DNA from: Paenibacillus sp. J45TS6
GTDB lineage: Bacteria; Bacillota; Bacilli; Paenibacillales; Paenibacillaceae
Length of the DNA stretch: 64,000 nucleotides
NCBI RefSeq assembly: GCF_018403285.1
Contig: NZ_BOSJ01000002.1
Location: forward strand, 372,001-436,000
Reading direction: 5' to 3'
The position numbers and the translations under genes were made by a program. The number at the start of each line of letters is the position of its first letter. Positions within the stretch are counted from its first letter, which is position 1. Positions 35,206 through 45,233 of the stretch are shown piece after piece. The notes below the pieces were generated by a model, which was not told the origin of the DNA, made no database searches, and worked only from the letters and a program-made list of their open reading frames with translations.

Positions 35206-35880
35206 GTGGAGGAAATAAAAGATTGGAAAAACGGTGCAGTCGGTCGCCCCTTTATTGCCTCGTTTAGCGGCGGCAAAGACAGCGTTCTAGCTCTGTATAA
35301 AGGCATGAAAACAGGCAGAGCTATTGGGCTCATTGTCATGTTAGAAGAGGAGGGAAAACGATCCCGATCTCACGGCATGCCTCCCACGCTTATTCAAGCT
35401 CAAGCTGAATCGATTGGACTACCGGTATTTACGGCTGCTGCAAGCTGGGAAGGGTACGAATCTGCATTTATGGGACTCCTTATACAAGCTAAGAATCAAG
35501 GAGCAGAAGTGCTGGTCACAGGAGATTTAGATGTGCCTGCTCATGGTTGTTGGCATGAGAAAGTGACGCAAAATGCGGGTTTAGGGCTTGGGATGCCGTT
35601 ATGGGAGATGGACCACAAGGAGGCGGTGAAAGAATTCATCGACCTTGGCTTTACTACCATTGTAGTTACGGTCAATTTATCTTTAGGCATGCGAGAAGAG
35701 GATTTAGGAAGAACCTTAACTCATGACTATATAAAAGAACTGGAGGCCCGCGGTATTGACCCATGCGGGGAAGGTGGAGAGTTTCACACCACGGTAATTG
35801 ACGGCCCTATATTCAAGCAACCTATTCCTGTGCGAAAATGTGCGATTCGTAAAGAAGGCGTATATGCCTTTTACCATTAG
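35206..35880 (+). CDS. Dph6-related ATP-pyrophosphatase (PP-loop family)
   Basis: PP-loop ATPase of 224 residues with the signature SGGKDS (21-26) and the family end motif GEGGEFHTTVIDGPIF. The archaeal and eukaryotic homologue Dph6 makes the last step of diphthamide on EF2; bacteria lack diphthamide, so this member must amidate or activate something else. GTG start behind GAGAGGA. Transcribed alone, ending at an unusual double terminator. The substrate is unknown. Confidence 0.82.
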   Translation: MEEIKDWKNGAVGRPFIASFSGGKDSVLALYKGMKTGRAIGLIVMLEEEGKRSRSHGMPPTLIQAQAESIGLPVFTAAASWEGYESAFMGLLIQAKNQGAEVLVTGDLDVPAHGCWHEKVTQNAGLGLGMPLWEMDHKEAVKEFIDLGFTTIVVTVNLSLGMREEDLGRTLTHDYIKELEARGIDPCGEGGEFHTTVIDGPIFKQPIPVRKCAIRKEGVYAFYH

Positions 35881-35927
35881 AGCTCAATAAAGCTGTAGAG
35901 TTCAATTCATAAATACTGCAAAAAATA

Positions 35928-35966
35928 AGAGCACCCTGCGGGGTGCTCTGGGTGCTCTTTTTTTTG
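35928..35966. terminator. Intrinsic terminator with duplicated 3' arm
   Basis: AGAGCACCC (35928-35936) can pair with either of two tandem GGGTGCTCT copies (35941-35949 and 35950-35958), followed by T8. Bidirectional, between the Dph6-like gene and the M60 gene. Confidence 0.88.
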
Positions 35967-35973
35967 AATTACC

Positions 35974-38900
35974 TTACTTACTATTATTGATGATATACAT
36001 TAATTGTACCAGGCTGCCCTCTACTTTGTAGGCCACTACAAACGTATAGTATCCCTTCTCTTCATTCGTTAAATCAAAGGTGAATTTTTCAGGGGATTGC
36101 GACCATTCACTAACATCAAGCGCTGTCTCTTTGAATGTTTTATTGTTTCGAATTACTGCTGTTTCAGGGATTACTTTATTACCATCTATCCCTGTAACGA
36201 GATTATCCACTTCAACAACAGGTCCATTTAATTGTGCTACTTCCACGTATTGAGGATCCAGAGTGAAGTTATTGAGTTTCACCAAGCCGCCGAGCGGAGA
36301 GTAATCTGTGACTTCATTTCCACTGATATTAAGGGTCTCCAGATTTATGGCATACTCTAATCCTTCAAGAGAACGAACTCGATCTCTTCCCCCAGGCACA
36401 CAGGTTAATGAAGTAAGATGATACATATCACCTAGTGTTAATTCCCCGGTAACGCCTAACATTTTCTTAATCGTGTCACTTAAATAGCTGTCTTTTACCG
36501 TTATGACTTGAGTGAGGTCTATTCGTGTTAAACCTTCTTTTGCGCTCTTCAAAGCTGCTATCGCTGCTTCAACTTCATTTTGAGTAGCTCCCTGATTAGC
36601 GAGGACCTCTTCTGCTCTAGTCAAACTGGATGCAAATACCTGGGTGCTCTCTGGAGTATACCCTTCTAAAGAAACCGCTTTTGCTTCTTGGATTGCTTGT
36701 TCAAGCTCATCCGTAAACAAGCGATTGGCATTAGCAAAATGCAGCTTCGTATCTCCCCAAGTTGCATGGTCAGACCCATTTCCATTTCCACCGTCAGTAA
36801 CGACTAACCTAAGTTCTTTTGCTCCATTAATATCAACTTGAGCGAATTTCTGTGGAGCTTTTGAATTCATGATCCCGCTGTCAAATTTCTTCTCTCCATC
36901 TACAAACACCTCGAAGCTGATGGAACCTACTGAGCCATACATCTGACGATCCACCCCGACAAAAGAGGTGAAGTAATCAAAATTCTTATCCGTTAGATCA
37001 TACACAATAGTGGAATTAGAGTGTGCACCAATGCCTCTTGTGTAGGAAACTTCGCTGCTATTCTCATCCGTCAATCGTAACGCCTTCGCACTAATAGAGA
37101 TATCTTTCAACGGTGCTGTATAACTATTCTGCGTGGAACTCCAGTCGTAATCGGTTAGATACGTATAATCTTCCATGTCCACAACAGCTATGGTTCTTGT
37201 CTTCATCGCCGTATTGCCATCACGATCGGTTACCGTGTAAGTAATCGGATATTCTCCCGCTCTATGAAAGTTAACTTTATCTTCTCCTGTAACGATGACC
37301 TCAGAAGTTATATCACCATCTTCTGCGTCAACAGCTGAATACTCGGCACGAATTGCAATTTCTTGACCTACTATAGTAGATACCGATTTAGGTATGGAAA
37401 GCTCAGGTGCACTTGAATCCGTTGTAAATTTAGCATCAGCCCATACGGTATGGTCTTGTGCATTACCATCACCTGCATCCGATGTTACAAGTTTCACCTT
37501 TTTCGCTCCTGTAACCGGTATTTTTATGAATTTATGCTCTGTGCTTGCTTTCATTACATCACTGGAAAATTTCTTCTCACCATCTACGTAAACCTCAAAT
37601 ATTGCTGATGCCCTTGTTCTATCCATTGCGTAATCAAGGCCGATATAACTTTCGAAGAAATCATACCCTTTACCTTCCAAATCGTATACTACCTCAGAGT
37701 TAGCATGTACTCCGATGCCTTTTGCGTATGTCGCTGCAAGCCCCTGTCTGAGAAGAGTAATTGCATTACCGCCTGGCGCTGTATCTTTTTTGAACTGACC
37801 ATAACCTACTTTAGTCGATTCGGCAGTCAGATCAGAAACATACTCCAAGTTACTCGTTACGATAACATTCGCTGCTTTCGTCAAAGTCGTTCCTTCGCTC
37901 TGAACTTCGTACACAACTTCATAGCTTCCTTTTTTCGTAACATCAACATTGCTTGATTTAATAACGACTTCACTTGTAATCTCTTTTCCTTGATAATTTA
38001 CGGCTTTTACATAACCCATTGGATCAAACGTTTGGTTTAATTTCAGGGTTACATGCTCTTCTACTGATAGTTTAGGCTGAAATGCATTACATTCAATCGG
38101 GTTTAATGAGTTCAGCTTTTTATCATATACAATAATCTGATAGGTATGGTTGACGCTTGTATCTACATTTGAATCAATGAATTGACTTGTGCTTGTGAAA
38201 CCAACCAGGATATCATCTCTATAAATTTCATAACCCAAGATATCATTCTGATATTTCTCATCTATACCCATGTTTAAGGTGTTCGTCTTAGCTGAAGCAT
38301 TTACAGCAATACTGACCTGCACTGAATCCGATGCATCTTTATTTTCAATTCCTGTTCCTTCATATTGAAGGACCGAATTGTTTAAGTACCAAAGTTTCTT
38401 AGGTTCTGGATACTTAGCTGTCTTTACTCTAGTCTCATCTGTAACAGTGAAACCATGTCTAGCAAAATGACTGCTAACGTCATAGCCCAGTAGTTCAGAA
38501 GAAAATTCCACATAATACTGCTGTTTAGAAATATCTCCGTTTGTAAGAGAAACCTTCCGTTCACGGTACATCTTGGACAGTTCGCTCCAGTATCCTGGAT
38601 GAGCAAGCTCCAATTGCCAGTAAGCACCGAGCTGTGCAGCAAGCCCTTGCTCACTCATCACCACTTTATTTTCTTCAATTACGTAGCTATAGATCGTTTC
38701 AAAAGGAATCCGATTATCAATTGCATAACTAGGATTCATGTTGTGGGCTTCTACTGACATCAACATGGATACCATATTGTTGGTCACTTCCCCATACTCA
38801 CGTTCTCCTATTGCAAGACGGTGTCCGATTTCATGGTTAAGTCCCCACCCTGGAGCCACCTTACTGAAATCAGACAGCATTAATGCGACAGTTCCATTTT

Positions 38901-40470
38901 GAATTCCCGTATGATCACCGGCTGCATACATCGCGCCATAAGGCTGCATCAGACGGATATTTTCACGCATCAATTTTGGATCGTTCGTCTCACTGCTTCC
39001 ATCGAGACCATAAGTATTAAAAATCTGACTCATCCATACGTCATAACCAGTTACTGTATCCATTGGGTTATTGCCTTTAGTAATAAACTGGTTATAAGCC
39101 TCAGCAGCCGTCCCTGTAAAAATTACATGGTCGCTGACCATCTCCACAACATCGACTACTTGGCGATCAGCCACATTAGGATGTGCTGCTTTATCCTCAT
39201 CGAGTCTTTCTTTATAAGCGATCAGCTCGCCTTTAAACTGTTCTGGATCTGTATCCGAAGTCATCATCGGAATCTTTTCTACACCTTCAAAACGAAGTAC
39301 TGGAGCTTCTCCCTGCTCTTCAGGTGTATAGGGATTAACAATATAGATTGTGCCGCCTTTCGTAACACTGCGGGAATAGGAGCTTGTCGCAATTTCGGGT
39401 ACGGTTATTGTATTTTTCCCTGGCTTAAGCTGTACACCTTTGGCCCAACTCGACCAGGAACCTTCTTGCTGTGTGAAGACTAAGGAAGGGACTTTGGCAG
39501 CTGACTCTACCTCCAAATAGACATGGATCGTATCCCCAGGTGTAGCTGTGAATCCGGTTGGCTGGTTGTTAGTACCAAAGCTCATTCGTAAGTTTTGCTG
39601 TGCATGCTTTCTCATATCGCCGCGCTGTTCAGCCTTTATTAGTGCACTCTGCAAATCCACTTCTCCACTAACTAGCTTTCTAGCTAAGCCGAGCTGATCT
39701 TTAAAAGCAGCGTATAATGGGTGCCCATTTGCTTCTTGCTCAAGTTGATTCAATTTGTCTATTTGATTATATTCGGGTGCAACCCTACTCATCGTACCAT
39801 CGGTAAAAAGGTTACCCATGGCATCTCTAACCTTATCTTCTTTATAAAAAGAAAATTCAGCTGCACTTGCCCAGTTTTGATTTGCTTTTTTGTATACAAA
39901 TTTCATTCTCTTAAACGCGGTTGGGGCAAATTTAATTTCTACGATGTTCCCCGTGGAACCTATGTATTCCCCTGTAGTTACTAATGTGAAATTGCTTCCT
40001 TCATCTGTAGTCGATCCATAAATCTCAAATTCTTGCGCAAACCCTTTACCTTTAGCGCCGTCCTGTCTAGCTGCATATACGATCCGATCTAACGTAGTTA
40101 TTTCACCCAGCCGAAAAACAACCTCATTCGTAAACGTTGCACTATTTGGTTTTCCGGTTTCCCATTGAGTACTCATATCTCCATCTATTGCTTTATTGAT
40201 TTGAGAATTAGGGTAGTTTCCGCCATTACTTGTGATGGAGGCAATGTTCGCGTTGTCCATTTTATAAACACGATTGTACGTATGTAGTAAATCTTGCCCA
40301 TATAAATCAAAAGGAACTACCGCTGCTTTGCTTACTGAACCAACCTCACTTTGTGCTGCGCTTTTTGCTAGATTAGAATTTTGCACTTCACTTGCCATAA
40401 CATAACTCGTCTCACTTAACACGCTGAGAAGCATTGCCGCTGATGCAGCGATTGCTATCATTTTCTTCAT
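35974..40470 (-). CDS. Secreted M60-like metallopeptidase with F5/8C, NPCBM, Ig-like, FIVAR and LRR domains
   Basis: A 1,498-residue exported protein. A signal peptide (residues 1-27) precedes an F5/8-type C carbohydrate-binding domain (about 70-215). The M60-like (enhancin/mucinase) metallopeptidase region has zinc motif HEIGH near residue 546 and GEVTNNMVSML after it. C-terminal modules are an Ig-like repeat, NPCBM (about 875-1010), a DUF5011-type Ig-like repeat, a second NPCBM (about 1100-1245), FIVAR (about 1250-1315) and a short LRR. There is no LPXTG or SLH anchor, so it is probably released. M60 enzymes cleave mucin-like glycoproteins. The frame opens at 40560, but the ATG at 40470 behind AGGAGG is the true start. 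The leader carries a c-di-GMP-I riboswitch. Confidence 0.9.
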   Translation of the reverse strand: MKKMIAIAASAAMLLSVLSETSYVMASEVQNSNLAKSAAQSEVGSVSKAAVVPFDLYGQDLLHTYNRVYKMDNANIASITSNGGNYPNSQINKAIDGDMSTQWETGKPNSATFTNEVVFRLGEITTLDRIVYAARQDGAKGKGFAQEFEIYGSTTDEGSNFTLVTTGEYIGSTGNIVEIKFAPTAFKRMKFVYKKANQNWASAAEFSFYKEDKVRDAMGNLFTDGTMSRVAPEYNQIDKLNQLEQEANGHPLYAAFKDQLGLARKLVSGEVDLQSALIKAEQRGDMRKHAQQNLRMSFGTNNQPTGFTATPGDTIHVYLEVESAAKVPSLVFTQQEGSWSSWAKGVQLKPGKNTITVPEIATSSYSRSVTKGGTIYIVNPYTPEEQGEAPVLRFEGVEKIPMMTSDTDPEQFKGELIAYKERLDEDKAAHPNVADRQVVDVVEMVSDHVIFTGTAAEAYNQFITKGNNPMDTVTGYDVWMSQIFNTYGLDGSSETNDPKLMRENIRLMQPYGAMYAAGDHTGIQNGTVALMLSDFSKVAPGWGLNHEIGHRLAIGEREYGEVTNNMVSMLMSVEAHNMNPSYAIDNRIPFETIYSYVIEENKVVMSEQGLAAQLGAYWQLELAHPGYWSELSKMYRERKVSLTNGDISKQQYYVEFSSELLGYDVSSHFARHGFTVTDETRVKTAKYPEPKKLWYLNNSVLQYEGTGIENKDASDSVQVSIAVNASAKTNTLNMGIDEKYQNDILGYEIYRDDILVGFTSTSQFIDSNVDTSVNHTYQIIVYDKKLNSLNPIECNAFQPKLSVEEHVTLKLNQTFDPMGYVKAVNYQGKEITSEVVIKSSNVDVTKKGSYEVVYEVQSEGTTLTKAANVIVTSNLEYVSDLTAESTKVGYGQFKKDTAPGGNAITLLRQGLAATYAKGIGVHANSEVVYDLEGKGYDFFESYIGLDYAMDRTRASAIFEVYVDGEKKFSSDVMKASTEHKFIKIPVTGAKKVKLVTSDAGDGNAQDHTVWADAKFTTDSSAPELSIPKSVSTIVGQEIAIRAEYSAVDAEDGDITSEVIVTGEDKVNFHRAGEYPITYTVTDRDGNTAMKTRTIAVVDMEDYTYLTDYDWSSTQNSYTAPLKDISISAKALRLTDENSSEVSYTRGIGAHSNSTIVYDLTDKNFDYFTSFVGVDRQMYGSVGSISFEVFVDGEKKFDSGIMNSKAPQKFAQVDINGAKELRLVVTDGGNGNGSDHATWGDTKLHFANANRLFTDELEQAIQEAKAVSLEGYTPESTQVFASSLTRAEEVLANQGATQNEVEAAIAALKSAKEGLTRIDLTQVITVKDSYLSDTIKKMLGVTGELTLGDMYHLTSLTCVPGGRDRVRSLEGLEYAINLETLNISGNEVTDYSPLGGLVKLNNFTLDPQYVEVAQLNGPVVEVDNLVTGIDGNKVIPETAVIRNNKTFKETALDVSEWSQSPEKFTFDLTNEEKGYYTFVVAYKVEGSLVQLMYIINNSK

Positions 40471-40523
40471 ACTCTCTACCTCCTGATGTGATGTGCGTAC
40501 TTCTCCAACCCTTAAAACTTGCA

Positions 40524-40552
40524 CAAAAAAAGCTACCCTTAAAGAGCAACTT
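40524..40552 (-). terminator. Terminator in the c-di-GMP riboswitch expression platform
   Basis: Ten-base stem with G-U pairs (AGAGCAACTT 40543-40552 with AAGCTACCCT 40530-40539, plus-strand reading), 3-base loop, then T7 on the minus strand. It lies between the riboswitch and the M60 start codon. Confidence 0.75.
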
Positions 40553-40621
40553 ATACGCATCTAAAAAAGCATAAGAAATAAACTCTGCATTCTTATACAT
40601 TCTTATATCAAAAAGCGAAAT

Positions 40622-40712
40622 ACACTCTTTGGCAGCTGGCTGACAATAGTTTTGGCCGTAGTCCCTATAGCTTTGCGTCCCTATGTTTCCATAGGTTTGC
40701 CTATTAAGTTTT
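40622..40712 (-). promoter_or_regulatory. Cyclic di-GMP-I (GEMM-I) riboswitch upstream of the M60 gene
   Basis: Read on the minus strand: GGCAAACC, then a P2 hairpin CCTATG-GAAA-CATAGG with a GNRA tetraloop, then GGGACGCAAAGC, then a tetraloop-receptor-like arm, then CAGCCAGCTGCC closing P1. The conserved GACGCAAAGC and the paired GGCA/TGCC ends match the class I c-di-GMP aptamer. The aptamer is about 155 nt before the M60 start codon with an intrinsic terminator between them, so expression of the peptidase is expected to respond to c-di-GMP. Whether binding turns it on or off cannot be decided by eye. Confidence 0.93.
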
Positions 40713-41026
40713 GGTCTTACAAAAGAAAATATGTACGGTTCTCTTTTATTATCGGAACGGATCGTATGATTTCCATATAGGTCATTAACATTAAATTTTT
40801 TTGAAATATGCAGGGTATTTGTATGTTATCCCTGTAACTTTTCATTCTTATGGACTATGACGATCAAAAGTTTATATGACTCTAGTTCTGTTTCTTATGC
40901 AAGACTGACATTTGCGTGAAATTAGAGAGAAATCAAACAATAGAGTATACTGGATAAGTACAGGTTAGATTAGAGACAAAATTCTATATGTATATGAATT
41001 GAAATATAGTGCAGAAGAGGTTGAGA
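40713..41026. other. Gap between riboswitch and dbpA
   Basis: No gene seen. It should contain the divergent promoters of the M60 leader and dbpA, but no strong -35/-10 pair stands out; TATACT (about 40950) could be the dbpA -10. A weak inverted repeat CAGGG/CCCTG spans 40811-40834. Confidence 0.5.
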
Positions 41027-42472
41027 ATGAGTCAGAAGCAATTTACAGATTACCCTTTAGGTGAAGAAATTATAAGAGCACTTCATAGCTTAGGTTATGA
41101 AACGCCAACAGAAGTACAATCGGAAGTCATTCCTGTCGTACTTCAAAATAAAGATTTGGTAGCCAGATCACAAACAGGCAGCGGTAAAACCGCATCCTAC
41201 GGTATTCCCCTTTGCGAGCAAGTAGAATGGAACGAAAATAAGCCGCAGGCTCTCATTCTGACACCAACTCGCGAACTTGCCCTGCAGGTGACGGAAGATA
41301 TCACGAATATTGGCCGCTTCAAACGGATCAAAGCTACCCCGCTTTATGGGAAACATCCGTTTCATATGCAGAAAGCTGAATTAAAACAACGGACTCACAT
41401 GGTGGTCGGTACACCTGGACGCGTACTTGATCATATTGAACGAGGAACACTTGCGCTAGAAAGAATCGCTTATCTCGTTATTGATGAAGCCGATGAAATG
41501 CTGAACATGGGCTTTATTGAACAAGTTCAGTCCATCATTCAGGCACTGCCGAAGGATCGAGTTACGATGTTATTCTCCGCTACTTTCCCAGAAGATGTAG
41601 CCAAGCTATCTCGTAAGTATATGAACAGTCCCACCGAAATTGAAATTAAAGCAACCGGGATTACCACATCAACGATTGAACATGCTCTTATTCAGGTACA
41701 AGAGGGAGACAAACTCGCTCTGCTGGAAAATGTACTTGTAACCGAGAACCCAGACAGCTGTATTATTTTCTGCCGTACTCAAGAGCATGTCGATTCCTTG
41801 TTCAGAGAACTTGCTGATCTCGAATATCCATGCGATCGGATTCACGGCGGTATGGAACAAGAAGAACGGTTTGAAGTGATGAACGCTTTCAGAAGAGGAC
41901 AATTCCGTTACCTGATTGCTACAGATGTAGCAGCTAGAGGGATTGATATTTCGAATATTACACATGTTATTAACTACGACATTCCGCTGGAAAAAGAGAG
42001 TTATGTTCACCGTACAGGGCGTACAGGGCGTGCAGGAAAGACAGGAAAAGCGATTACCTTCGTTACTCCTAGAGACGGCAGACGATTAGCGGATATTGAG
42101 TCCTATATTGGGTTTGAGATTCCTAAGATCAAAGCTCCTTCCGAAGAGGCCGCCAATCTTCGCAGAGAAGAATTCGAACGAAAATTACATGTTCGTACCG
42201 AACTTAAGAAGAATAAGCGTGAGCTGTTAAACGAACAGATCATGAAGCTCAACTTCAATGGCGGCAAGAAGAAAAAGTTCAGAGCGGTAGACTTCGTGGG
42301 AACCATTGCGAAATTAGATGGAATCACTGCGGACGATATTGGTATTATTACCATTCATGATCATGTAACGGATGTGGAAATTCTGAATGGCAAAGGACCG
42401 TTAGTGCTTGAGATGATGAAGAATACAACCATAAAAGGAAAGCAATTGAAAGTCCGTAAAGGAAACAAATAG
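41027..42472 (+). CDS. dbpA: DbpA/YxiN, 23S-rRNA-specific DEAD-box RNA helicase
   Basis: DEAD-box helicase of 481 residues, close to B. subtilis YxiN. The core has Walker [24 protein letters not shown], and HRTGRTGR; the C-terminal about 80 residues ([21 protein letters not shown], ending [13 protein letters not shown]) form the RNA-recognition domain that binds hairpin 92 of 23S rRNA. It acts in 50S assembly. The frame opens at a GTG (41009), but the ATG at 41027 behind GAGG gives the usual N-terminus. Its last 112 nt overlap, antisense, the end of the kinase frame at 42361. Confidence 0.95.
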   Translation: MSQKQFTDYPLGEEIIRALHSLGYETPTEVQSEVIPVVLQNKDLVARSQTGSGKTASYGIPLCEQVEWNENKPQALILTPTRELALQVTEDITNIGRFKRIKATPLYGKHPFHMQKAELKQRTHMVVGTPGRVLDHIERGTLALERIAYLVIDEADEMLNMGFIEQVQSIIQALPKDRVTMLFSATFPEDVAKLSRKYMNSPTEIEIKATGITTSTIEHALIQVQEGDKLALLENVLVTENPDSCIIFCRTQEHVDSLFRELADLEYPCDRIHGGMEQEERFEVMNAFRRGQFRYLIATDVAARGIDISNITHVINYDIPLEKESYVHRTGRTGRAGKTGKAITFVTPRDGRRLADIESYIGFEIPKIKAPSEEAANLRREEFERKLHVRTELKKNKRELLNEQIMKLNFNGGKKKKFRAVDFVGTIAKLDGITADDIGIITIHDHVTDVEILNGKGPLVLEMMKNTTIKGKQLKVRKGNK

Positions 42473-43806
42473 AGCTTTAGCCATATAAAAAGACGAGAGA
42501 AAACGCGCTGCTGTAGCGTTCCTTTCGTCTTTTTATATTGATTATCCATTTCAAAAGTCTCTGCGGTTGATGCGGGTATCGTTAATAGAAAGGTAGTTCC
42601 CTTGCCCTTTTCACTATGTACCTCAATGTTACCCTTCACCTTATTCAAGGTACTGTAAACCATCAGCATTCCAAGACCGGTTCCTTCTTCTTTCGTCGAA
42701 TAACTAGGCTTATACAGGCGCGTAATTTCTTCATTAGTCATGCCATTTCCCGTGTCTTCAATTCGGACCATAATATTCTGTTTCTTTTCCGAGATGTCGA
42801 TGGAAAGTGTACCGCCGCCCTTTTCTGTCATGGCATGAATCCCATTTTTGTATAGATTAATAAGGCACTGCGTGATTTGATTCCGGTCATAATGTGCCTT
42901 TAATGTGTTATTAAATGTAAGCCTCACATCGACCTTATGTAACAAGGCATAGGGCATAATCATTTCGTGGGTGTAATCTACCTCTTCTCTCATGTTGGAA
43001 TAAACCATATTCTCCGATTGTGGTTTAGCAAAAGAGAGATAATCACTGACAATCTTCTCTGCCCGCTTCAGTTCCAGCAAAGATAAATTAATATATCTTC
43101 TTTCTTGCTCTGTTATGGTTTTGGATTTCGCTAATAATTGCAAGAACCCATTGGTTACCGTAAGCGGATTTCTTATTTCATGAGACACGCTAGCCGCCAG
43201 CTCACTGGCAACATTTAATTTTTCTGAGTAAAGGATTCGGTCGCGTCCCTTAATATTCGTAATTATTTTCTCGATAAGAATCATAATGATCAGCATCATC
43301 ACAATATGTGTCCCTAATGCATTGATAACCAGCACCCAGAACTTATGATCTAAATCTCCGATAATACAGCCTAAGATGATAAGATAACATCCCATCGTTA
43401 AGAAAGAAAAAAGAGTTGCAGCTATAATGCGGCCTCTCGATTCCAATCGATTAAACGTCTTACTGAATAGCGGAATCAGAATCAGCACACCAGTAGAAAA
43501 AAGAAAGGAATGAAGCATACCTTCTCCTCCCACATAGAGTCGAAAAATATTTAGCAGAACATACAAAGGAAAGACATTCTTGTACCCACCGAATAAAGCA
43601 ACAATAATAAAAGGGATATATCGCAGATCAAAAATAAAGCCGGTTTCTAAGCGAATCGGCATGATGATACAAAGACTCATGGTTACTGCCGAGAGAGCCA
43701 CAAAAACGTAACGATTGTTACAAAAGGGCCTGTTTTCAAAAAAGATCAAAAATAAGAGGACGGGAAAGAGTAAAAACAAGAAATTAAGCAGCAAGATTTG
43801 AAACAA
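42361..43806 (-). CDS. 5TMR-LYT histidine kinase (sporulation-kinase-like) with frame running through the terminator
   Basis: A kinase with an N-terminal five to six-helix 5TM module (about 1-180, with [20 protein letters not shown] and [12 protein letters not shown]). The HisKA helix has His209 in [16 protein letters not shown]; the ATPase domain has DTGNGM and [13 protein letters not shown]. It resembles KinB-type kinases that feed the sporulation phosphorelay. The catalytic core ends at about residue 423 (MDNQ), but there is no stop there: the frame goes on through the bidirectional terminator (42487-42534) and 112 nt into the antisense of dbpA. A transcript stopped at that hairpin would lack a stop codon. 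The extra about 58 residues look non-functional. Confidence 0.85.
   Translation of the reverse strand: MFQILLLNFLFLLFPVLLFLIFFENRPFCNNRYVFVALSAVTMSLCIIMPIRLETGFIFDLRYIPFIIVALFGGYKNVFPLYVLLNIFRLYVGGEGMLHSFLFSTGVLILIPLFSKTFNRLESRGRIIAATLFSFLTMGCYLIILGCIIGDLDHKFWVLVINALGTHIVMMLIIMILIEKIITNIKGRDRILYSEKLNVASELAASVSHEIRNPLTVTNGFLQLLAKSKTITEQERRYINLSLLELKRAEKIVSDYLSFAKPQSENMVYSNMREEVDYTHEMIMPYALLHKVDVRLTFNNTLKAHYDRNQITQCLINLYKNGIHAMTEKGGGTLSIDISEKKQNIMVRIEDTGNGMTNEEITRLYKPSYSTKEEGTGLGMLMVYSTLNKVKGNIEVHSEKGKGTTFLLTIPASTAETFEMDNQYKKTKGTLQQRVFSRLFIWLKLYLFPLRTFNCFPFMVVFFIISSTNGPLPFRISTSVT
42487..42534. terminator. Bidirectional intrinsic terminator inside the kinase frame
   Basis: Arms AAAAAGACG (42487-42495) and CGTCTTTTT (42526-42534), inner CGC/GCG. 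It ends dbpA and lies inside the open frame of the convergent kinase. Confidence 0.85.
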
Positions 43807-43962
43807 GCGTTACCTCCTCTTCTAACCTTTACTATAAAAGATATTAGTTGTAATATTTTTGGATTAATTTAGCACATGCACTAATTTATTATTATAAGTA
43901 AATTCGAATCTGCTGACTATATAATGCACGCCATTTCACCCATCCAATTTTATACAATTGAG

Positions 43963-43986
43963 AAAAGCATCCGTGAGGATGCTTTT
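43963..43986 (-). terminator. Intrinsic terminator of the SGNH esterase gene
   Basis: Ten-base perfect arms AAAAGCATCC (43963-43972) and GGATGCTTTT (43977-43986) around GTGA. Confidence 0.9.
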
Positions 43987-43998
43987 TAGTTAAAATCT

Positions 43999-45120
43999 TT
44001 ATAGGAGATTTCGGATATAAGCGGATAACTCTTCAGCGGCTTTTTCATGAGCAGTTGCTCCTGGGTGGCTTCGAGCGCCCATTGTTTCTTCTGTCATATT
44101 TGGCAGTTGGAAAATAGAGACGTTCTGATCTCCTGTTTTCTGCTTAAATGCATCAACCGCTCGGTATATGGCTGGCATCATCGGTATCCCTAACATTCCG
44201 TAAGCCCATACGATCTTTGCCTGTTTGTTATACTTTCTAATCTTCATGAGAAAACGCACCGAGGCATCCTCAAAGGATTGTAAATCTTCCTCATGAAAGG
44301 AACCATCCTCATGCAATCGTTGTTTATGGATCTCTCCCGTTACTTCATCCTTCCATTCAGGAGAATAGAATGCTCCACCATCGTTCGTGCCGAGATTCAC
44401 CACTACAACATCCGGTTGCCATGATTCAAAATCATTTTCCTCAAAGGCTCCTAAAGCTTCATTTTTCTTCCCCGTGAGAATGCCGCATACTTTCTCATAA
44501 TAATCGGGCATATTTGCACGCGGATTATTATCCCAACTTGTAAGAACACCCCATCCGCTTTGAGAGAGAATCCGGTAATCCGCTTGTAACTTACTTGCCG
44601 TCATCGTGCTGTAATTGTGAATTGCACTGCACCACATCGGGATCCAGTCCTCTTCGGTTCTCGCACCAATGGCTCCTTCTCCCGATGTAATGCTGTCCCC
44701 AATAAATTCAATTTTGTACGGTTTCTCTTCCACAGGCAGAAAATCGCCGTCAGACTTCACGGCGTGAATCTGCAATGAATTACCGGGATCTCCACTCATC
44801 GCTTGCATATCTCTCACAATGCGCACATTTTTCACAACATCTTTATTCATCCCTCTAAATACACAAATAAAGCTTCTTCCCGCTGTTATCATTTGTCTGC
44901 TTACAGGAACCGAGTTAATCAGAATACTGATCCAAGGCTCATATGTATCGTAATCTGCCTCTACTTCTACCCATAATTCTGATCCTCTGACATTGAATTC
45001 AACTGCACTTCCTGTCCAGAATAACGTGAGCGGAGAAAGCCGTCCTGTCGTTCTCCCGTGAACTTTCAAATTTCCGATTTCAGATAAGGGATGTAATTCT
45101 AGTTTAGCTAGCGTCTCCAT
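43999..45120 (-). CDS. SGNH/GDSL esterase, carbohydrate-esterase-2-like
   Basis: A 373-residue hydrolase. The N-terminal beta-sandwich (about 15-125) resembles the jelly-roll seen in CE2 acetyl esterases, and the SGNH domain follows. The nucleophile is Ser143 in GDSITSGEGA, the Asn block is NLGTNDGG, and the catalytic His352 is in SHPG. CE2 enzymes remove acetyl groups from plant polysaccharides. No signal peptide is visible, so it would act in the cytoplasm on imported oligosaccharides. It is 3' of the methyltransferase gene but separated from it by a terminator. Confidence 0.8.
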   Translation of the reverse strand: METLAKLELHPLSEIGNLKVHGRTTGRLSPLTLFWTGSAVEFNVRGSELWVEVEADYDTYEPWISILINSVPVSRQMITAGRSFICVFRGMNKDVVKNVRIVRDMQAMSGDPGNSLQIHAVKSDGDFLPVEEKPYKIEFIGDSITSGEGAIGARTEEDWIPMWCSAIHNYSTMTASKLQADYRILSQSGWGVLTSWDNNPRANMPDYYEKVCGILTGKKNEALGAFEENDFESWQPDVVVVNLGTNDGGAFYSPEWKDEVTGEIHKQRLHEDGSFHEEDLQSFEDASVRFLMKIRKYNKQAKIVWAYGMLGIPMMPAIYRAVDAFKQKTGDQNVSIFQLPNMTEETMGARSHPGATAHEKAAEELSAYIRNLL

Positions 45121-45194
45121 GTATATATCCTCCTAAACATTCCTCTTTATTTATATACATTTCGCCGGATGTAAAATATACCCTTTTAAATAGC

Positions 45195-45225
45195 AAAAGA
45201 CAGATCCAAAAAGGACCTGTCTTTT
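45195..45225 (-). terminator. Intrinsic terminator of the methyltransferase gene
   Basis: Arms AAAAGACAG (45195-45203) and CTGTCTTTT (45217-45225), with inner TCC/GGA. Confidence 0.88.
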
Positions 45226-45233
45226 CAAAAAAT

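Noticed and set aside
38899-39483. 194-residue plus-strand frame inside the M60 gene
   Set aside because: Antisense shadow of conserved metallopeptidase coding sequence; composition is not protein-like.
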